A stretch of 64,000 nt of DNA, from assembly GCF_001293565.1 (NCBI RefSeq), contig NZ_JXMU01000013.1, positions 85,507 through 149,506 of the forward strand. Reading direction: 5' to 3'. Position numbers and translations under genes: made by a program. Below are positions 10,204-19,386 of this stretch, piece after piece. Source of the stretch: Ahrensia marina (lineage in GTDB: Bacteria > Pseudomonadota > Alphaproteobacteria > Rhizobiales > Rhizobiaceae). The first letter of the stretch is position 1. Each line of letters opens with the position of its first letter. A model generated the notes under the pieces. The model saw only the letters and a list, made by a program, of their open reading frames with translations. It was not told the origin of the DNA and ran no database searches.

Positions 10204-10608
10204 TTAAACAGCTAATGCGGCTTGTTGCAATCGTGTTTGATACGTTGTGTTGATGCGGGGGACTTGCTCAAGCCACTGGCTTTCCGGTTGACGCTTGGCT
10301 TCGGCTGCGGAAATTGCCACATCATTGAAGCCGCAACGACGGGCATGTGCGTATTGGTCCGCAATCAGATGCCCGACAGCACGTAAGTGGCCCTTATAGC
10401 CTGCGCGGCGCAAATCCATTGCAAGCGAGAAGCCGCGGCCGTCAGCAAACGATGGGAACGCAACATCAATGCGCTCGACACCGTTTAGATTTTTGACGAC
10501 TTCATCTGCATCGGCTGTGTTTTCCAAAGACAACACAGCATTGCTGCTGTTCTGCGTGCCGGCAAAACCCTCGTCACCAACGATAATGTATTCTTGTTCT
10601 TCAGACAT
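10204..10608 (-). CDS. DUF934 family protein linked to sulfite reduction
   Basis: A small soluble protein of about 134 residues of the DUF934 family, often annotated as probably involved in sulfite reduction because its genes sit beside cysI and cysH, as here. Its biochemical role is not established. Visible features are FPSFADGRGFSLAMDLRRAGY and LRAVGHLIADQYAHARRCGF, the conserved core of the family. I chose the ATG at 10608, whose ATGTCTGA overlaps the cysH stop, over the upstream ATG at 10644, because coupling with cysH is evident and the family starts there. Confidence 0.85.
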   Translation of the reverse strand: MSEEQEYIIVGDEGFAGTQNSSNAVLSLENTADADEVVKNLNGVERIDVAFPSFADGRGFSLAMDLRRAGYKGHLRAVGHLIADQYAHARRCGFNDVAISAAEAKRQPESQWLEQVPRINTTYQTRLQQAALAV

Positions 10609-11302
10609 TCTGCTTACTTTCCCGAACGGCACTGCCATTCTCAAAATGGATACCGCACTCGACTTTATTTATACCGCGCCAACGGCCGGAACGTGGATCC
10701 TCACCGGCTTTTACGGGCGATGTGCAGGTTGCGCAACCGATCGACGCATAACCGTGATTGACGAGCGGATGGCGCGGCAAATCAAACCACTCCATATATT
10801 CTTCCAAATCGTCTGGCGTCCAATCAGCCAGCGGGTTTATTTTGATCTTGCCATCTGCCGTGCTTTCGATTGCATCAAGCTTACTGCGTGTGAAGGCTTG
10901 AAAGCGCTTCCGGCCGGTTATCCAGCCATCGTAATCTCTGAGCGCTTCTGCCAAGACGCTGGTTTTGCGAAAATCGCAACATTTATCAGTATTGTCCTTG
11001 TGCATCCGGCCCCAGACATCTTTTTCACGAATCGCTTGTGCGGATGGTGAAATTGTCTGCACGTTTTCGAGACCCAGATGACGTATCAAATCGGCTTTAT
11101 ACTGCAAGGTTTCTTCAAACAGCATGCGTGTGTCGATAAACAGAACCGGTGCTGCTTTGTCGACATGCGATAAGAGGTGCAGCAGTACTGACGACTCTGC
11201 GCCAAACGAAGAAACCGCAGCAATTTTGCCATGCTTCTTCGTCACGAAAGCATCGTGAAGAAGGCCAATGGCTTTTTCTTGCAAATCATGCAGCGCGGGC
11301 AT
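10601..11302 (-). CDS. cysH: Adenylylsulfate (APS) reductase, CysH family
   Basis: Reduces activated sulfate to sulfite. The protein of about 233 residues has the PP-loop fold with VSSFGAESSVLLHLL near the N terminus. Two cysteine pairs, CC near residue 107 (DKCCDFRKT) and CATC near 190, form the [4Fe-4S] CC-CxxC signature of APS reductases, so the substrate is probably APS rather than PAPS. The C-terminal catalytic Cys motif seen as ECGIHF is present. The start used is the ATG at 11302, eight bases after AAGGA and overlapping the end of cysI; ATGs at 11311 and 11344 are alternatives. No sulfate adenylyltransferase genes are in the window. Confidence 0.93.
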   Translation of the reverse strand: MPALHDLQEKAIGLLHDAFVTKKHGKIAAVSSFGAESSVLLHLLSHVDKAAPVLFIDTRMLFEETLQYKADLIRHLGLENVQTISPSAQAIREKDVWGRMHKDNTDKCCDFRKTSVLAEALRDYDGWITGRKRFQAFTRSKLDAIESTADGKIKINPLADWTPDDLEEYMEWFDLPRHPLVNHGYASIGCATCTSPVKAGEDPRSGRWRGINKVECGIHFENGSAVRESKQNV

Positions 11303-12956
11303 TAGCTTCATCCTTATAGATTGCTGCCTTGAACGGCGCGGCACCTAAACGGCGATATACCTGCAGGAATGTTTCGTCATCCGAGTCACGAACCTCAAGA
11401 TAAGCCTGAATAATGGCTTCAATCGCAGGCACGAGATCTTCTGCCGCAAAACCAGGTCCGGTACGTTCACCGATCGTCGCTGTTTCAGTACCGTCGCCGC
11501 CAAGCGTAATTTGATAATTTTCGACACCGGCTTTATCCAGTCCCAAAATACCGATGTGCCCCACATGGTGGTGACCACACGCATTAATGCAGCCTGAAAT
11601 TTTGATTTTCAGCGGACCGATTTCACGCTCAAGCTTTAGTTCGTCAAACCGCACTGCGATTTCCTGCGCAACAGGGATAGAACGGGCTGTCGCCAGCGCG
11701 CAATAATCCATGCCGGGGCAGGCGATAATATCAGACAGCAAGCCGATATTGGCAGTCGCCAAGCCTGCTTCTTTGAGCGCGGCATATACGGCTGGAATAT
11801 CAGCCTTGCGCACATGCGGCAGAATAATGTTCTGCTCATGGCTGACACGCAGCTCATCGTGACCATATTTCAGGGCAAGATCGGCAAGCACACGCATCTG
11901 ATCTGATGTCGCATCGCCTGGTGTTCCGCCAACAGGTTTCAGTGAAACGGACACAATTCCATACGCCGGATTTTTATGTTCAGCGACATTGGTTTCAACG
12001 AATGATCGGAATGCCGCATTTTCACTTTGCTCTTTTTCAAAAGCAAGTGATTGCGTGTTGTCGAAAACAGGCGGCGCAAAAGCAGCCTCCAGTCCCTCAA
12101 CCAATTCGGCCGGTGGAGCTTGGAAAAATTTCTTCTGCTCGATGAATGCTTCTTCAATCAACGCCCTGATTTCATCGGTTCCGGTTTCATGGACCAGAAT
12201 TTTGATGCGGGCTTTGTACTTGTTGTCACGGCGACCGTTCAAATTATAGACGCGCAAAATCGCTTCCATATAAGGCAGCAAATCGGCCTTCGGCAGAAAT
12301 TCGCGCATCACTTTTCCGACCATAGGTGTGCGGCCAAGACCGCCACCAACAATCACTTCATAGCCAGGCTCACCCGCCTCATTACGAACCATACGCAAAC
12401 CAATATCATGCGCCTTTGTAACCGCGCGGTCATTAGGCGAACCGGTGATAGCGATTTTGAATTTGCGCGGTAAAAACTGAAACTCCGGATGGTCTGTTGA
12501 CCACTGGCGAAGCAGCTCTGCCGTTGGGCGTGGATCTTCAATTTCATCTGCCGCAGCGCCTGCAAAATGGTCTGCGGTTACATTGCGAATACAATTGCCC
12601 GATGTTTGAATTGCATGCATTTCAACATCGGCAAGCGCTTCCAGAATTTCCGGAACATCGCGCAATTTTGGCCAGTTGAACTGGATATTCTGGCGCGTTG
12701 TAAAGTGGCCGTAGCCCTTATCCCATTTGTCAGCAATATAGGCTAACTGATTCATTTGGCGCGAGTTTAACGTGCCGTAAGGCACCGCAATACGCAGCAT
12801 GTAAGCGTGCAATTGCAGGTAAAGGCCGTTCATCAGGCGCAGCGGCTTGAATTCATCCTCGGTCAATGAACCGTCAATGCGGCGGGCAACCTGGCTGCGA
12901 AACTGGGCAACACGGTTGCGCACGAAAGATTCATCAAATTCTGAATACGCGTACAT
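11286..12956 (-). CDS. cysI: Sulfite reductase (ferredoxin/NADPH haemoprotein subunit)
   Basis: Six-electron reduction of sulfite to sulfide with sirohaem and a [4Fe-4S] cluster. The 556-residue protein has the two half-domains of the nitrite/sulfite reductase family. The cluster/sirohaem cysteines are in ACPGMDYCALA (C-x5-C, about residues 411-417) and SGCINACGHH (C-x3-C, about 452-456). FTTRQNIQFNW and GYEVIVGGGLGR are further family motifs. Nitrite reductase is the alternative, but the neighbours cysH, cysG and DUF934 argue for sulfite. The next gene upstream ends 2 bases before its start and it overlaps cysH, so all are one transcript. Confidence 0.94.
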   Translation of the reverse strand: MYAYSEFDESFVRNRVAQFRSQVARRIDGSLTEDEFKPLRLMNGLYLQLHAYMLRIAVPYGTLNSRQMNQLAYIADKWDKGYGHFTTRQNIQFNWPKLRDVPEILEALADVEMHAIQTSGNCIRNVTADHFAGAAADEIEDPRPTAELLRQWSTDHPEFQFLPRKFKIAITGSPNDRAVTKAHDIGLRMVRNEAGEPGYEVIVGGGLGRTPMVGKVMREFLPKADLLPYMEAILRVYNLNGRRDNKYKARIKILVHETGTDEIRALIEEAFIEQKKFFQAPPAELVEGLEAAFAPPVFDNTQSLAFEKEQSENAAFRSFVETNVAEHKNPAYGIVSVSLKPVGGTPGDATSDQMRVLADLALKYGHDELRVSHEQNIILPHVRKADIPAVYAALKEAGLATANIGLLSDIIACPGMDYCALATARSIPVAQEIAVRFDELKLEREIGPLKIKISGCINACGHHHVGHIGILGLDKAGVENYQITLGGDGTETATIGERTGPGFAAEDLVPAIEAIIQAYLEVRDSDDETFLQVYRRLGAAPFKAAIYKDEANARAA

Positions 12957-12958
12957 GC

Positions 12959-13276
12959 TTACGCTCCGGTTTGTTTAATGTCGGCTTGCTTGCCGTGAAA
13001 ATAATTGGATGGACCGCGCGTGCGAAACTCCTCGCGGAAATGGTTCGGGGCTGGCGTGCCGTCTTCGTTTATTTCAATCTGCATGGCATAAGCACCAACG
13101 ATAGAACCCGGTTGCCCATTTGCGATGTCGAGCATCGTCTCAACCTGTTCGGGTGAGTTGGCAATATGTGCCTTCGCAATCTCGCGCGACCAAGTGCCGT
13201 CCGCTTTAAGATAGATCACATCGCCTTCGAAAAGATCGTTGGCAGTGATGATCTGAGGTACAAATTTGCGAGCCAT
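12959..13276 (-). CDS. DUF2849 domain protein in the cys operon
   Basis: A soluble 105-residue protein of the DUF2849 family, found between cysG and cysI in many Alphaproteobacteria. Its function is unknown. The sequence opens with a predicted beta-strand pair VPQIITANDLFEGDVIYLKADG and later shows SIVGAYAMQIEINEDG; no catalytic cysteine or metal motif is seen. Its start overlaps the cysG stop by one base and its stop is 2 bases from the cysI start, so it is made together with both. A chaperone or sirohaem-transfer role would fit its position but is only inference. Confidence 0.85.
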   Translation of the reverse strand: MARKFVPQIITANDLFEGDVIYLKADGTWSREIAKAHIANSPEQVETMLDIANGQPGSIVGAYAMQIEINEDGTPAPNHFREEFRTRGPSNYFHGKQADIKQTGA

Positions 13277-14691
13277 TACAACGCTCCTGCAGTGTATAAT
13301 TCTGGTGTTGTTTCAAGTGCCGTTGATGCGGCAACGGCATCGCGCGGCGAAAGGCCATACAAGAGAACCGCCGGTCCGGTGATTGAAGCGGCGTTAAGCG
13401 CATCAGGCAGTTCAGCCAAAGTCGTTGATATTATCTTCTGGTTACTGCGTGATACGTTTTCAACGGCTGTCACAGGTGTATCGGCGCTGGCACCGTGCAT
13501 GAGCAAACGGCCACGCAAAAAGCTCGCCGCGCGCAAGCCCATATAAATCGCAGCTGCCGAACCTTCTTTGGCAAGTTCGCGCCATTCATGTTCCGCAAAG
13601 CCTTGTGTCTCACGGCCGGTAATTATACGCAGCGAAGAATTGCGTCCACGGCGGGTTAACGAGATGCCAATGGTTGCTGCCGCAGCCGAGGCGGATGTGA
13701 TGCCCGGCACGATATCAAAAGCAATGGCGGCTTCATCAAGCGCATCAAGCTCTTCATCCAGGCGGCCAAAAATCGCCGGATCACCAGATTTAAGACGTGC
13801 AATTTGTGCGCCTTTTTTTGCATGCTTAATCATAAGCGCGTTGATATCTTCCTGCTTCCAGGAAGGGCCATAGCCTTTTTTACCAACTTCGATCACGATC
13901 GCTTCGCGGCGGGCGAGTTCCAAAATCGCTTGCGGTACAAGCTGGTCGTGCAAAACAACATCGGCTTCATGCAGAAGGCGGCGTGCTTTAAGCGTTAACA
14001 AGTCCGGATCGCCCGGGCCTGTGCCGATTAAAGAAACGTGTCCCTCACGCGGGCGTGTTTCAATAGCGTCAGTCAGCAGGTCGTTAAGTGTTTCATTGAC
14101 TGCTTTCTCGCCGCCAGCTTGAAGGGCGGCATCGCCTGCGCCTTCATAATACCGGCTCCAGAAATCCCTGCGGATACGACCTTGAGGCAACATATCTGCA
14201 CGGCCCCGAAAAGCCTGACCGATACGGGCGAGAATACCAAGCGAAGCGGGCAGGCGGCTTTCGATATCGGCTTTAATGCGCCGTGCAAGAACGGGCGCAG
14301 CGCCTTCGGTACCGATTGCTATTGTGACCGGATCACGGTCAACAATGGCAGGCGTAATGAATTGACTGTCTTCAAGATTGTCGACGATATTTGTCAGCGC
14401 ACCTGCATCACGGCCGATTTGAGCGACGCGGGCATCTTCCACATCATCTTCGTTCGCTGCATAGAGCATAGCAGCTTCATCTGCATCACCTGCTTTAAGC
14501 GCGCGCTCAACAAGCGTGAGTTTGCCTTCGGCAGACCACACACGCACTTGAGTTTCCGCGTTGGTACCGTAAACAAAGATGTTAGCCTCTGTTTTCAGCA
14601 GCAAACGCAGTTTTGCAATGGCGCATTCACCTGCACCGGACACAATAACGCGGCGATCGGCAACATTTAAAAAGACTGGAAAATGACGCAT
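13276..14691 (-). CDS. cysG: Sirohaem synthase CysG (dehydrogenase/ferrochelatase + uroporphyrinogen methyltransferase)
   Basis: Makes the sirohaem needed by CysI from uroporphyrinogen III. The 471-residue protein is the bifunctional form. The N-terminal CysG_N part (about 1-200) has an NAD-binding segment VIVSGAGECAIAKLRLLL and carries precorrin-2 dehydrogenase and chelatase functions. The C-terminal part (from about 215) is the SAM-dependent methyltransferase with VSLIGTGPGDPDLLTLKA, EVGKKGYGP and VPGITSASAAAA. It is the first gene of the cys operon and is divergent from hemA, which also feeds tetrapyrrole synthesis; the shared 277-base region probably carries both promoters. Confidence 0.95.
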   Translation of the reverse strand: MRHFPVFLNVADRRVIVSGAGECAIAKLRLLLKTEANIFVYGTNAETQVRVWSAEGKLTLVERALKAGDADEAAMLYAANEDDVEDARVAQIGRDAGALTNIVDNLEDSQFITPAIVDRDPVTIAIGTEGAAPVLARRIKADIESRLPASLGILARIGQAFRGRADMLPQGRIRRDFWSRYYEGAGDAALQAGGEKAVNETLNDLLTDAIETRPREGHVSLIGTGPGDPDLLTLKARRLLHEADVVLHDQLVPQAILELARREAIVIEVGKKGYGPSWKQEDINALMIKHAKKGAQIARLKSGDPAIFGRLDEELDALDEAAIAFDIVPGITSASAAAATIGISLTRRGRNSSLRIITGRETQGFAEHEWRELAKEGSAAAIYMGLRAASFLRGRLLMHGASADTPVTAVENVSRSNQKIISTTLAELPDALNAASITGPAVLLYGLSPRDAVAASTALETTPELYTAGAL

Positions 14692-14968
14692 AGGCTTTCC
14701 TTTTCAACAGTCCGGAAAATAGGGTTTCGGATGTACGTGTATAAGGAATGGAATTCCAATTTATGATGTATCTGGGGTATTTTCGTTTTTTCAGGCGCTA
14801 AAAGCGATCACATGCGCTTGATTGACAAGTGCGCTTCTTTTTCACAGGTTGCGACAATCGGTCAGTTTCGAACTATTCCAATTTGGGTGATACCCCGTTA
14901 TAGGGTCCTTAGAAAATTGAATGAAAGCGGCGCTGGTATTTAAGTGTTGCGGACGAAGGGTTAGAGTT
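14692..14968. promoter_or_regulatory. Divergent cysG / hemA control region with two dyads
   Basis: The gap contains a perfect 10-bp palindrome TGGAATTCCA at 14749-14758 and an imperfect dyad around 14813-14834 (CTTG-ATTGA-CAAG with GCG/TGCG flanks). Either could be an operator for the cys operon or hemA. No consensus FNR box (TTGAT-N4-ATCAA) was found. Promoter -35/-10 pairs could not be assigned with confidence. Confidence 0.4.
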
Positions 14969-16186
14969 TTGGATTTTAATCGCTTTTTTGCCGAGAAACT
15001 TGAAGGCTTGGTCGAAGCAGGCAACTACCGCGTGTTTGCTGACCTCGAGCGCAAGGCCGGCGCATTTCCAAAAGCGCTGCGTCACCGTGAAGACGGTACG
15101 ACCCATGAAGTAACCGTGTGGTGTTCTAACGATTATCTTGGAATGGGGCAGCATCCGTCTGTAACGTCCGCGATGCATGAAGCGATTGACAAATGCGGCA
15201 CAGGTGCAGGCGGCACGCGCAATATTTCCGGTACCAATCATTACCATGTAAAACTCGAAGAAGAGCTTGCTGATCTTCACGGTAAGGAAGATGCGCTTAT
15301 TTTCACGTCGGGTTACGTGTCCAACTGGGCAGCGCTTGGAACTTTGCTGACCAAAATTCCGAATATCATTTGCTATACAGATGCGCTGAACCACGCATCC
15401 ATGATAGAGGGCATCCGCCATTCGCGCTGCGAAAAACGTATTTTCCGCCACAACGACGTTGCTCATCTTGAAGAGCTAATGGCTCAGGATGATCCGAATG
15501 CGCCGAAGCTTGTAGCCTTTGAAAGCGTCTATTCAATGGACGGCGATATCGCGCCGATTGAAGAAATTTGCGATGTTGCTGATAAATTTGGCGCTCTCAA
15601 ATATATCGACGAAGTTCATGCTGTTGGCATGTATGGCCCGCGCGGCGGCGGCGTTGCAGAGCGCGAAGGCATCATGCACCGTTTGGATGTTATCGAGGGC
15701 ACACTCGGTAAAGCTTTCGGCGTGATGGGCGGTTACATAACCGGTTCTAAAAACCTTATTGATTTCGTCCGTTCATTTGCCTCCGGCTTTATCTTTTCCA
15801 CGGCTTTGCCACCGGCAGTGGCCGCGGGCGCAACGGCCTCTATCAAACATCTGAAAGCAAGCCGTATTGAGCGCGAAGCGCAGAAACGTAATGTTGCAGC
15901 TGTGCGTGCCGCATTCGATAAACGCGGTATTCCGCATATGCCGAACCCGAGCCATATCGTTCCGGTTATGGTTGGTGATGCTGCAAAATGTAAGTGGATT
16001 TCCGACATTCTGCTCGAGCAGCACGGCATATATGTTCAGCCGATCAATTACCCGACAGTGCCTGTTGGCACAGAGCGTTTACGGATTACGCCGACACCGG
16101 CTCATTCGCCTGAGGACATTGCACATCTGGTAAGCTCACTAAGTGAACTGTGGTCTCAGTGCGCTTTGGCCCGTCAGGTCGCCTGA
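14969..16186 (+). CDS. hemA: 5-aminolevulinate synthase
   Basis: Condenses glycine and succinyl-CoA to 5-aminolevulinate, the first step of haem synthesis in Alphaproteobacteria (C4 route), using PLP. The pyridoxal lysine is in [12 protein letters not shown], about residue 248. Other motifs are [43 protein letters not shown] and [12 protein letters not shown]. An ATG at 14921 would give 421 residues, but its N terminus is not family-like. The TTG at 14969, 8 bases after GAAGGG, gives [14 protein letters not shown] and 405 residues, the usual alphaproteobacterial start and length. A perfect 11-bp hairpin follows the gene. Confidence 0.95.
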   Translation: MDFNRFFAEKLEGLVEAGNYRVFADLERKAGAFPKALRHREDGTTHEVTVWCSNDYLGMGQHPSVTSAMHEAIDKCGTGAGGTRNISGTNHYHVKLEEELADLHGKEDALIFTSGYVSNWAALGTLLTKIPNIICYTDALNHASMIEGIRHSRCEKRIFRHNDVAHLEELMAQDDPNAPKLVAFESVYSMDGDIAPIEEICDVADKFGALKYIDEVHAVGMYGPRGGGVAEREGIMHRLDVIEGTLGKAFGVMGGYITGSKNLIDFVRSFASGFIFSTALPPAVAAGATASIKHLKASRIEREAQKRNVAAVRAAFDKRGIPHMPNPSHIVPVMVGDAAKCKWISDILLEQHGIYVQPINYPTVPVGTERLRITPTPAHSPEDIAHLVSSLSELWSQCALARQVA

Positions 16187-16219
16187 CTTAACCAATCAGC
16201 GTAAGTGATTCAAAAGAAA

Positions 16220-16246
16220 CAAGCTTTAGCGGTTGGCTAAAGCTTG
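16220..16246. terminator. Bidirectional hairpin between hemA and the CoA-transferase gene
   Basis: CAAGCTTTAGC (16220-16230) and GCTAAAGCTTG (16236-16246) form a perfect 11-bp stem with a 5-base loop, between two convergent genes. The minus-strand exit GTTTCTTTTG is the more T-rich one, so it is a better terminator for the minus-strand gene. Confidence 0.75.
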
Positions 16247-16287
16247 ACTATCGTTGAATCAATTTGTGAGCATCTTCATTTATTGCT

Positions 16288-17457
16288 TCAGCTTTTAGCT
16301 GGCCATCCGCCCGTCAGTTCATGCAAAATGCTCTCTGTGTCCGCGCCTAATGCGGGGGCTGTCGCATTGTTTGATGTTGTTCCTCCATTAATGAAAAATG
16401 GAGAGCGAACACCGGGCACGCCCAGTGATGTCGCGATTTGCAGTTCGCGCGCTTTGACATGCGGGTCGTTGAACATGTCCTCGATCGTGTTGATGGCACC
16501 GACAGGAACGGCATGATTTTCGCAAGCTTCAATCAATGTATCGCGTTTCCAGTTTGACGTTATTGCAGCCAGTTGCTCCGTCAAAGCGCTGCGGTTTTCT
16601 ACGCGGCTCTGATTAGTCAGGAACAGTGGATTTCGTGCCAATTCACCGACTTTCAAAATCTCGCATAGCCGGGCAAACTGGCCATCATTTCCGACTGCTA
16701 ATATGATGTGTCCATCCTGCACCGGAATGACTTGGTATGGCGCGATATTGGGGTGTGCATTGCCAAGGCGGGAAGGTGCCGTACCGGTCGCAAGATAGTT
16801 CATATTCTGATTGGCGAGAGACGCGGCCATCACCTCCATCAATGCAATATCGATGTGGCTACCCTTGTTTTGTTTGAGTGCCTGGACGAGCGCTGCGTTG
16901 ATTGCAGCAACCGCATAAAGCCCTGTCAGAATATCAGTGATGGCAACGCCGGCTTTCATGGGCTGTCCATCCGGTTCGCCGGTAATCGACATAAAGCCGC
17001 TCATTCCCTGAATGATGAAGTCATATCCGGCACGGTGCGCATATGGCCCGTTTTGCCCAAAACCGGTTATCGAGCAATAGACGAGCTTTGGGTTGGTTTT
17101 GGAAACACTTTCATAGTCGAGGCCGAACTTTTTCAAGCCGCCGACTTTGTAGTTCTCAATCACAACATCTGCCGAATTGATCAGCTTTTTAAGTGCCGCG
17201 AGATGTTCAGGATTTTTCAGATCAAGCGCCGCTGAGCGTTTGCCGCGGTTTGTCGAATGGAAATAGGCGGCGGATAAATCCTCGCTATTTGCGCCTTTTA
17301 TGAAAGGAGGCCCCCAATGGCGGGTTTCATCGCCGCCATCGGGATTTTCTATCTTAATGACATCGGCACCAAAATCACCGAGCAGTTGCCCTGCCCACGG
17401 GCCGGCCAATACGCGCGCCAGTTCGACAACGCGTATGCCTTCGAGCGGCTTAGGCAT
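16288..17457 (-). CDS. CaiB/BaiF family (class III) CoA transferase
   Basis: A 389-residue type III CoA transferase, moving CoA between carboxylic acids by an aspartyl-CoA intermediate. The family core is clear: LEGIRVVELARVLAGPWAGQLLGDFGADVIKIE-type N terminus, RGKRSAALDLKNPE, NYKVGGLKKFGLDYES, and MSITGEPDGQPMKAGVAITDILTG with the likely catalytic Asp. The substrate cannot be told from sequence or neighbours; no acyl-CoA dehydrogenase or racemase is beside it. Its start overlaps the end of terC on the same strand by 8 bases, so the two are probably cotranscribed without an obvious functional link. Confidence 0.92.
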   Translation of the reverse strand: MPKPLEGIRVVELARVLAGPWAGQLLGDFGADVIKIENPDGGDETRHWGPPFIKGANSEDLSAAYFHSTNRGKRSAALDLKNPEHLAALKKLINSADVVIENYKVGGLKKFGLDYESVSKTNPKLVYCSITGFGQNGPYAHRAGYDFIIQGMSGFMSITGEPDGQPMKAGVAITDILTGLYAVAAINAALVQALKQNKGSHIDIALMEVMAASLANQNMNYLATGTAPSRLGNAHPNIAPYQVIPVQDGHIILAVGNDGQFARLCEILKVGELARNPLFLTNQSRVENRSALTEQLAAITSNWKRDTLIEACENHAVPVGAINTIEDMFNDPHVKARELQIATSLGVPGVRSPFFINGGTTSNNATAPALGADTESILHELTGGWPAKS

Positions 17458-18274
17458 CCAGATTTGTCGTGCCGGTTTTACGCTGCATCATCTGCTTTTC
17501 AGCCATGAGTTTGCGCTGGTAACGGCCTTGAACAATTTCCACCAGAACCATTGTGACAAGCACGAAGTAGAATGTTGTTTTGCTCATCGCTTCGACCGAG
17601 TAGCCGAAGAATTTAAGGTGCGCCAAGTGTCCGCCTTCTGTCGTTAGCAAGATGCCAACCAGAAGAAGAACGAAAAGGCCAACGACTTCATACATGCGAT
17701 TGCGGTTCAGGAAGTTTGCGACTGTTTCCGCCATGACGACCATTAATACGCCCGATATGATAATGGCGGTTACCATCACGATGAAATTATCTGTCAGGGC
17801 AACAGCCGAAAGAACGGTATCGAAAGAAAATACAACGTTCATCGCGACAATCCAGAACAGCGCTCTGGTAACAGAGGTCATGGCACGCTTACCCATATCA
17901 TGGTCCATGTCGTCCAGTGCCAGCATATGCGTAATTTCTTTGATGGCGGTGTACATCAAGAAAACACCACCGGCCAAAACGATAATGGCGTGTCCGCTGA
18001 CTTCGCCTTCAGCAATACCTATCCAGTTGAATGTGTAGAACGGTTCTTGGAAAATCTTGATCAGTTGGAGAACAACAAAAAGAAGAACGATACGGAAGAC
18101 AATCGCAAGGATAATGCCCAAACGGCGCACACGCGCTTCATGCTGCGCGCCGACTTTCTTTGCTTCCAATGAGATATAAAGCAAATTGTCAAAACCGAGC
18201 ACTGTCTCAAGTGCTGTCAGAATGAGAAAAGTAATCAGATTGTCTATCGTAAATAGACCGGCGAACAATTCCAT
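17450..18274 (-). CDS. TerC family integral membrane protein
   Basis: A 274-residue inner-membrane protein of the TerC/Alx family, linked to metal (manganese) export and tellurite resistance in studied members. It has about seven or eight hydrophobic segments. Family motifs are the acidic intramembrane stretches LETVLGFDNLLYISL near the N terminus and VFSFDTVLSAVALTD in the middle. The C-terminal tail is basic (KLMAEKQMMQRKTG). No ribosomal or Mn riboswitch element (yybP-ykoY) could be seen in the 99 bases upstream. Confidence 0.88.
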   Translation of the reverse strand: MELFAGLFTIDNLITFLILTALETVLGFDNLLYISLEAKKVGAQHEARVRRLGIILAIVFRIVLLFVVLQLIKIFQEPFYTFNWIGIAEGEVSGHAIIVLAGGVFLMYTAIKEITHMLALDDMDHDMGKRAMTSVTRALFWIVAMNVVFSFDTVLSAVALTDNFIVMVTAIIISGVLMVVMAETVANFLNRNRMYEVVGLFVLLLVGILLTTEGGHLAHLKFFGYSVEAMSKTTFYFVLVTMVLVEIVQGRYQRKLMAEKQMMQRKTGTTNLDA

Positions 18275-18373
18275 TGCGTTTTCTCCAAGAAACTTTTGAT
18301 GCAGTATTAGCAGAGCGCTATATGGTCGTCACCCTAGCTTTGTCTGATTGCGGTGGAAAATAGAGCGTCAAAA

Positions 18374-19318
18374 CTATTTGTCAGTACACGCGTGCAAAAA
18401 ATCAATAAATGCTTCAGTCGCAGCACTTTGATCTGTGTCGTTTAAAGTTTCGTGTCTGGCGCTGGGGAAAACAATTTTTTTCACTGCGGTAAAGCCATTG
18501 CTTTGAAGCCGCTTGAATTGATGGTGGGTAGCAGCCGAATTATCTGTTGCCGGATCCCGGCCACCGCCAAGAAGCTGGATAGGCAGTGCTTTTGCTTTTC
18601 CGTTGGCGCCGCGTACATCGCCGCCTTTGAACACCAATTCAAAAATATCCTGCCACATTGAAACCGAAGCGTTCCAACCGCAGTCCGGATCAGCGATATA
18701 AGCGTCGACCTCGTTGTCGATATGGGAAAGCCAGTCAAAATCGGTGCGCCGGTTCGGAATCTTTTGGACCCAACTATCGAAAGTCAATTTAGGCAATAAA
18801 CGCGATGGAATGTCAGAACCAAGCCTGAAGCGTTCATAATGCAATATGCCTTGCGCCAGGCGGCCGGCAATTCCACCGGAAAAATTGGCGTTCCAGACCG
18901 CCGCGCCAGCCAGCCGCTCGGCATGTGCAAGCGCATAATTCATGGTAATCAAACCGCCCATTGAGTGACCAAACATCACAAGCGGAAGGTCCGGATGTTG
19001 CGCGCGGGCGTTTTCTTGCACTGCTGCGCAATCAAGCAGCACTTTTTCCACGCCATTTCCGTTAAGTGAAAAAACGCCTTGAGGAGCATCTTTGGCTGTT
19101 GTGCGACCGTGGCCACGGTGATCATGCGCATAGACGTGGCAGCCGGACTCGCTCAAAATGGTTGCAAAGCGGGCATAGCGTTCAGCATGCTCGGCAAGAC
19201 CATGATTAATATGAACGATGCAATGTCCGCTGCTGGCAGCGTGTTTGACATAACAATTTATGTCCGTACCTGAGGTGCTTGCAATTTTTTTGGTCTTGTC
19301 AAACTTGTATTCGGTCAT
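18374..19318 (-). CDS. Alpha/beta hydrolase, monoacylglycerol lipase / lysophospholipase-like
   Basis: A 314-residue serine hydrolase of the Hydrolase_4 (PldB) family. The nucleophile elbow is GHSMGG in VMFGHSMGGLITMNYAL, the oxyanion region is HINHGLAEHAERYARFA and HDHRGHGRT, and the acid/His end shows LLGGGRDPATDNS and PSARHETLND. No signal peptide is seen, so it is probably cytosolic. Substrate is unproven; glycerolipids are the family guess. The ATG at 19318 is preceded by AAGGAG that lies within a strong hairpin (19325-19354), which may restrict translation. Confidence 0.88.
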   Translation of the reverse strand: MTEYKFDKTKKIASTSGTDINCYVKHAASSGHCIVHINHGLAEHAERYARFATILSESGCHVYAHDHRGHGRTTAKDAPQGVFSLNGNGVEKVLLDCAAVQENARAQHPDLPLVMFGHSMGGLITMNYALAHAERLAGAAVWNANFSGGIAGRLAQGILHYERFRLGSDIPSRLLPKLTFDSWVQKIPNRRTDFDWLSHIDNEVDAYIADPDCGWNASVSMWQDIFELVFKGGDVRGANGKAKALPIQLLGGGRDPATDNSAATHHQFKRLQSNGFTAVKKIVFPSARHETLNDTDQSAATEAFIDFLHACTDK

Positions 19319-19324
19319 GTTTGA

Positions 19325-19354
19325 GACGCGCTCCTTAAATATAAGGTGCGCGTC
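19325..19354 (-). promoter_or_regulatory. Hairpin sequestering the ribosome binding site of the hydrolase gene
   Basis: GACGCGC-T-CCTTA pairs with TAAGG-T-GCGCGTC around a 4-base loop, 12 pairs with one mismatch. In the minus-strand transcript the right arm contains AAGGAG, the only good Shine-Dalgarno for the ATG at 19318, which begins 6 bases after the stem. There is no U-tract on that side, so it does not look like a terminator for the upstream TPR gene. On the plus strand it is followed by GTTATTTATG. Confidence 0.55.
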
Positions 19355-19386
19355 GTTATTTATGCAGTCAAGTCTAAGATAGAGCG

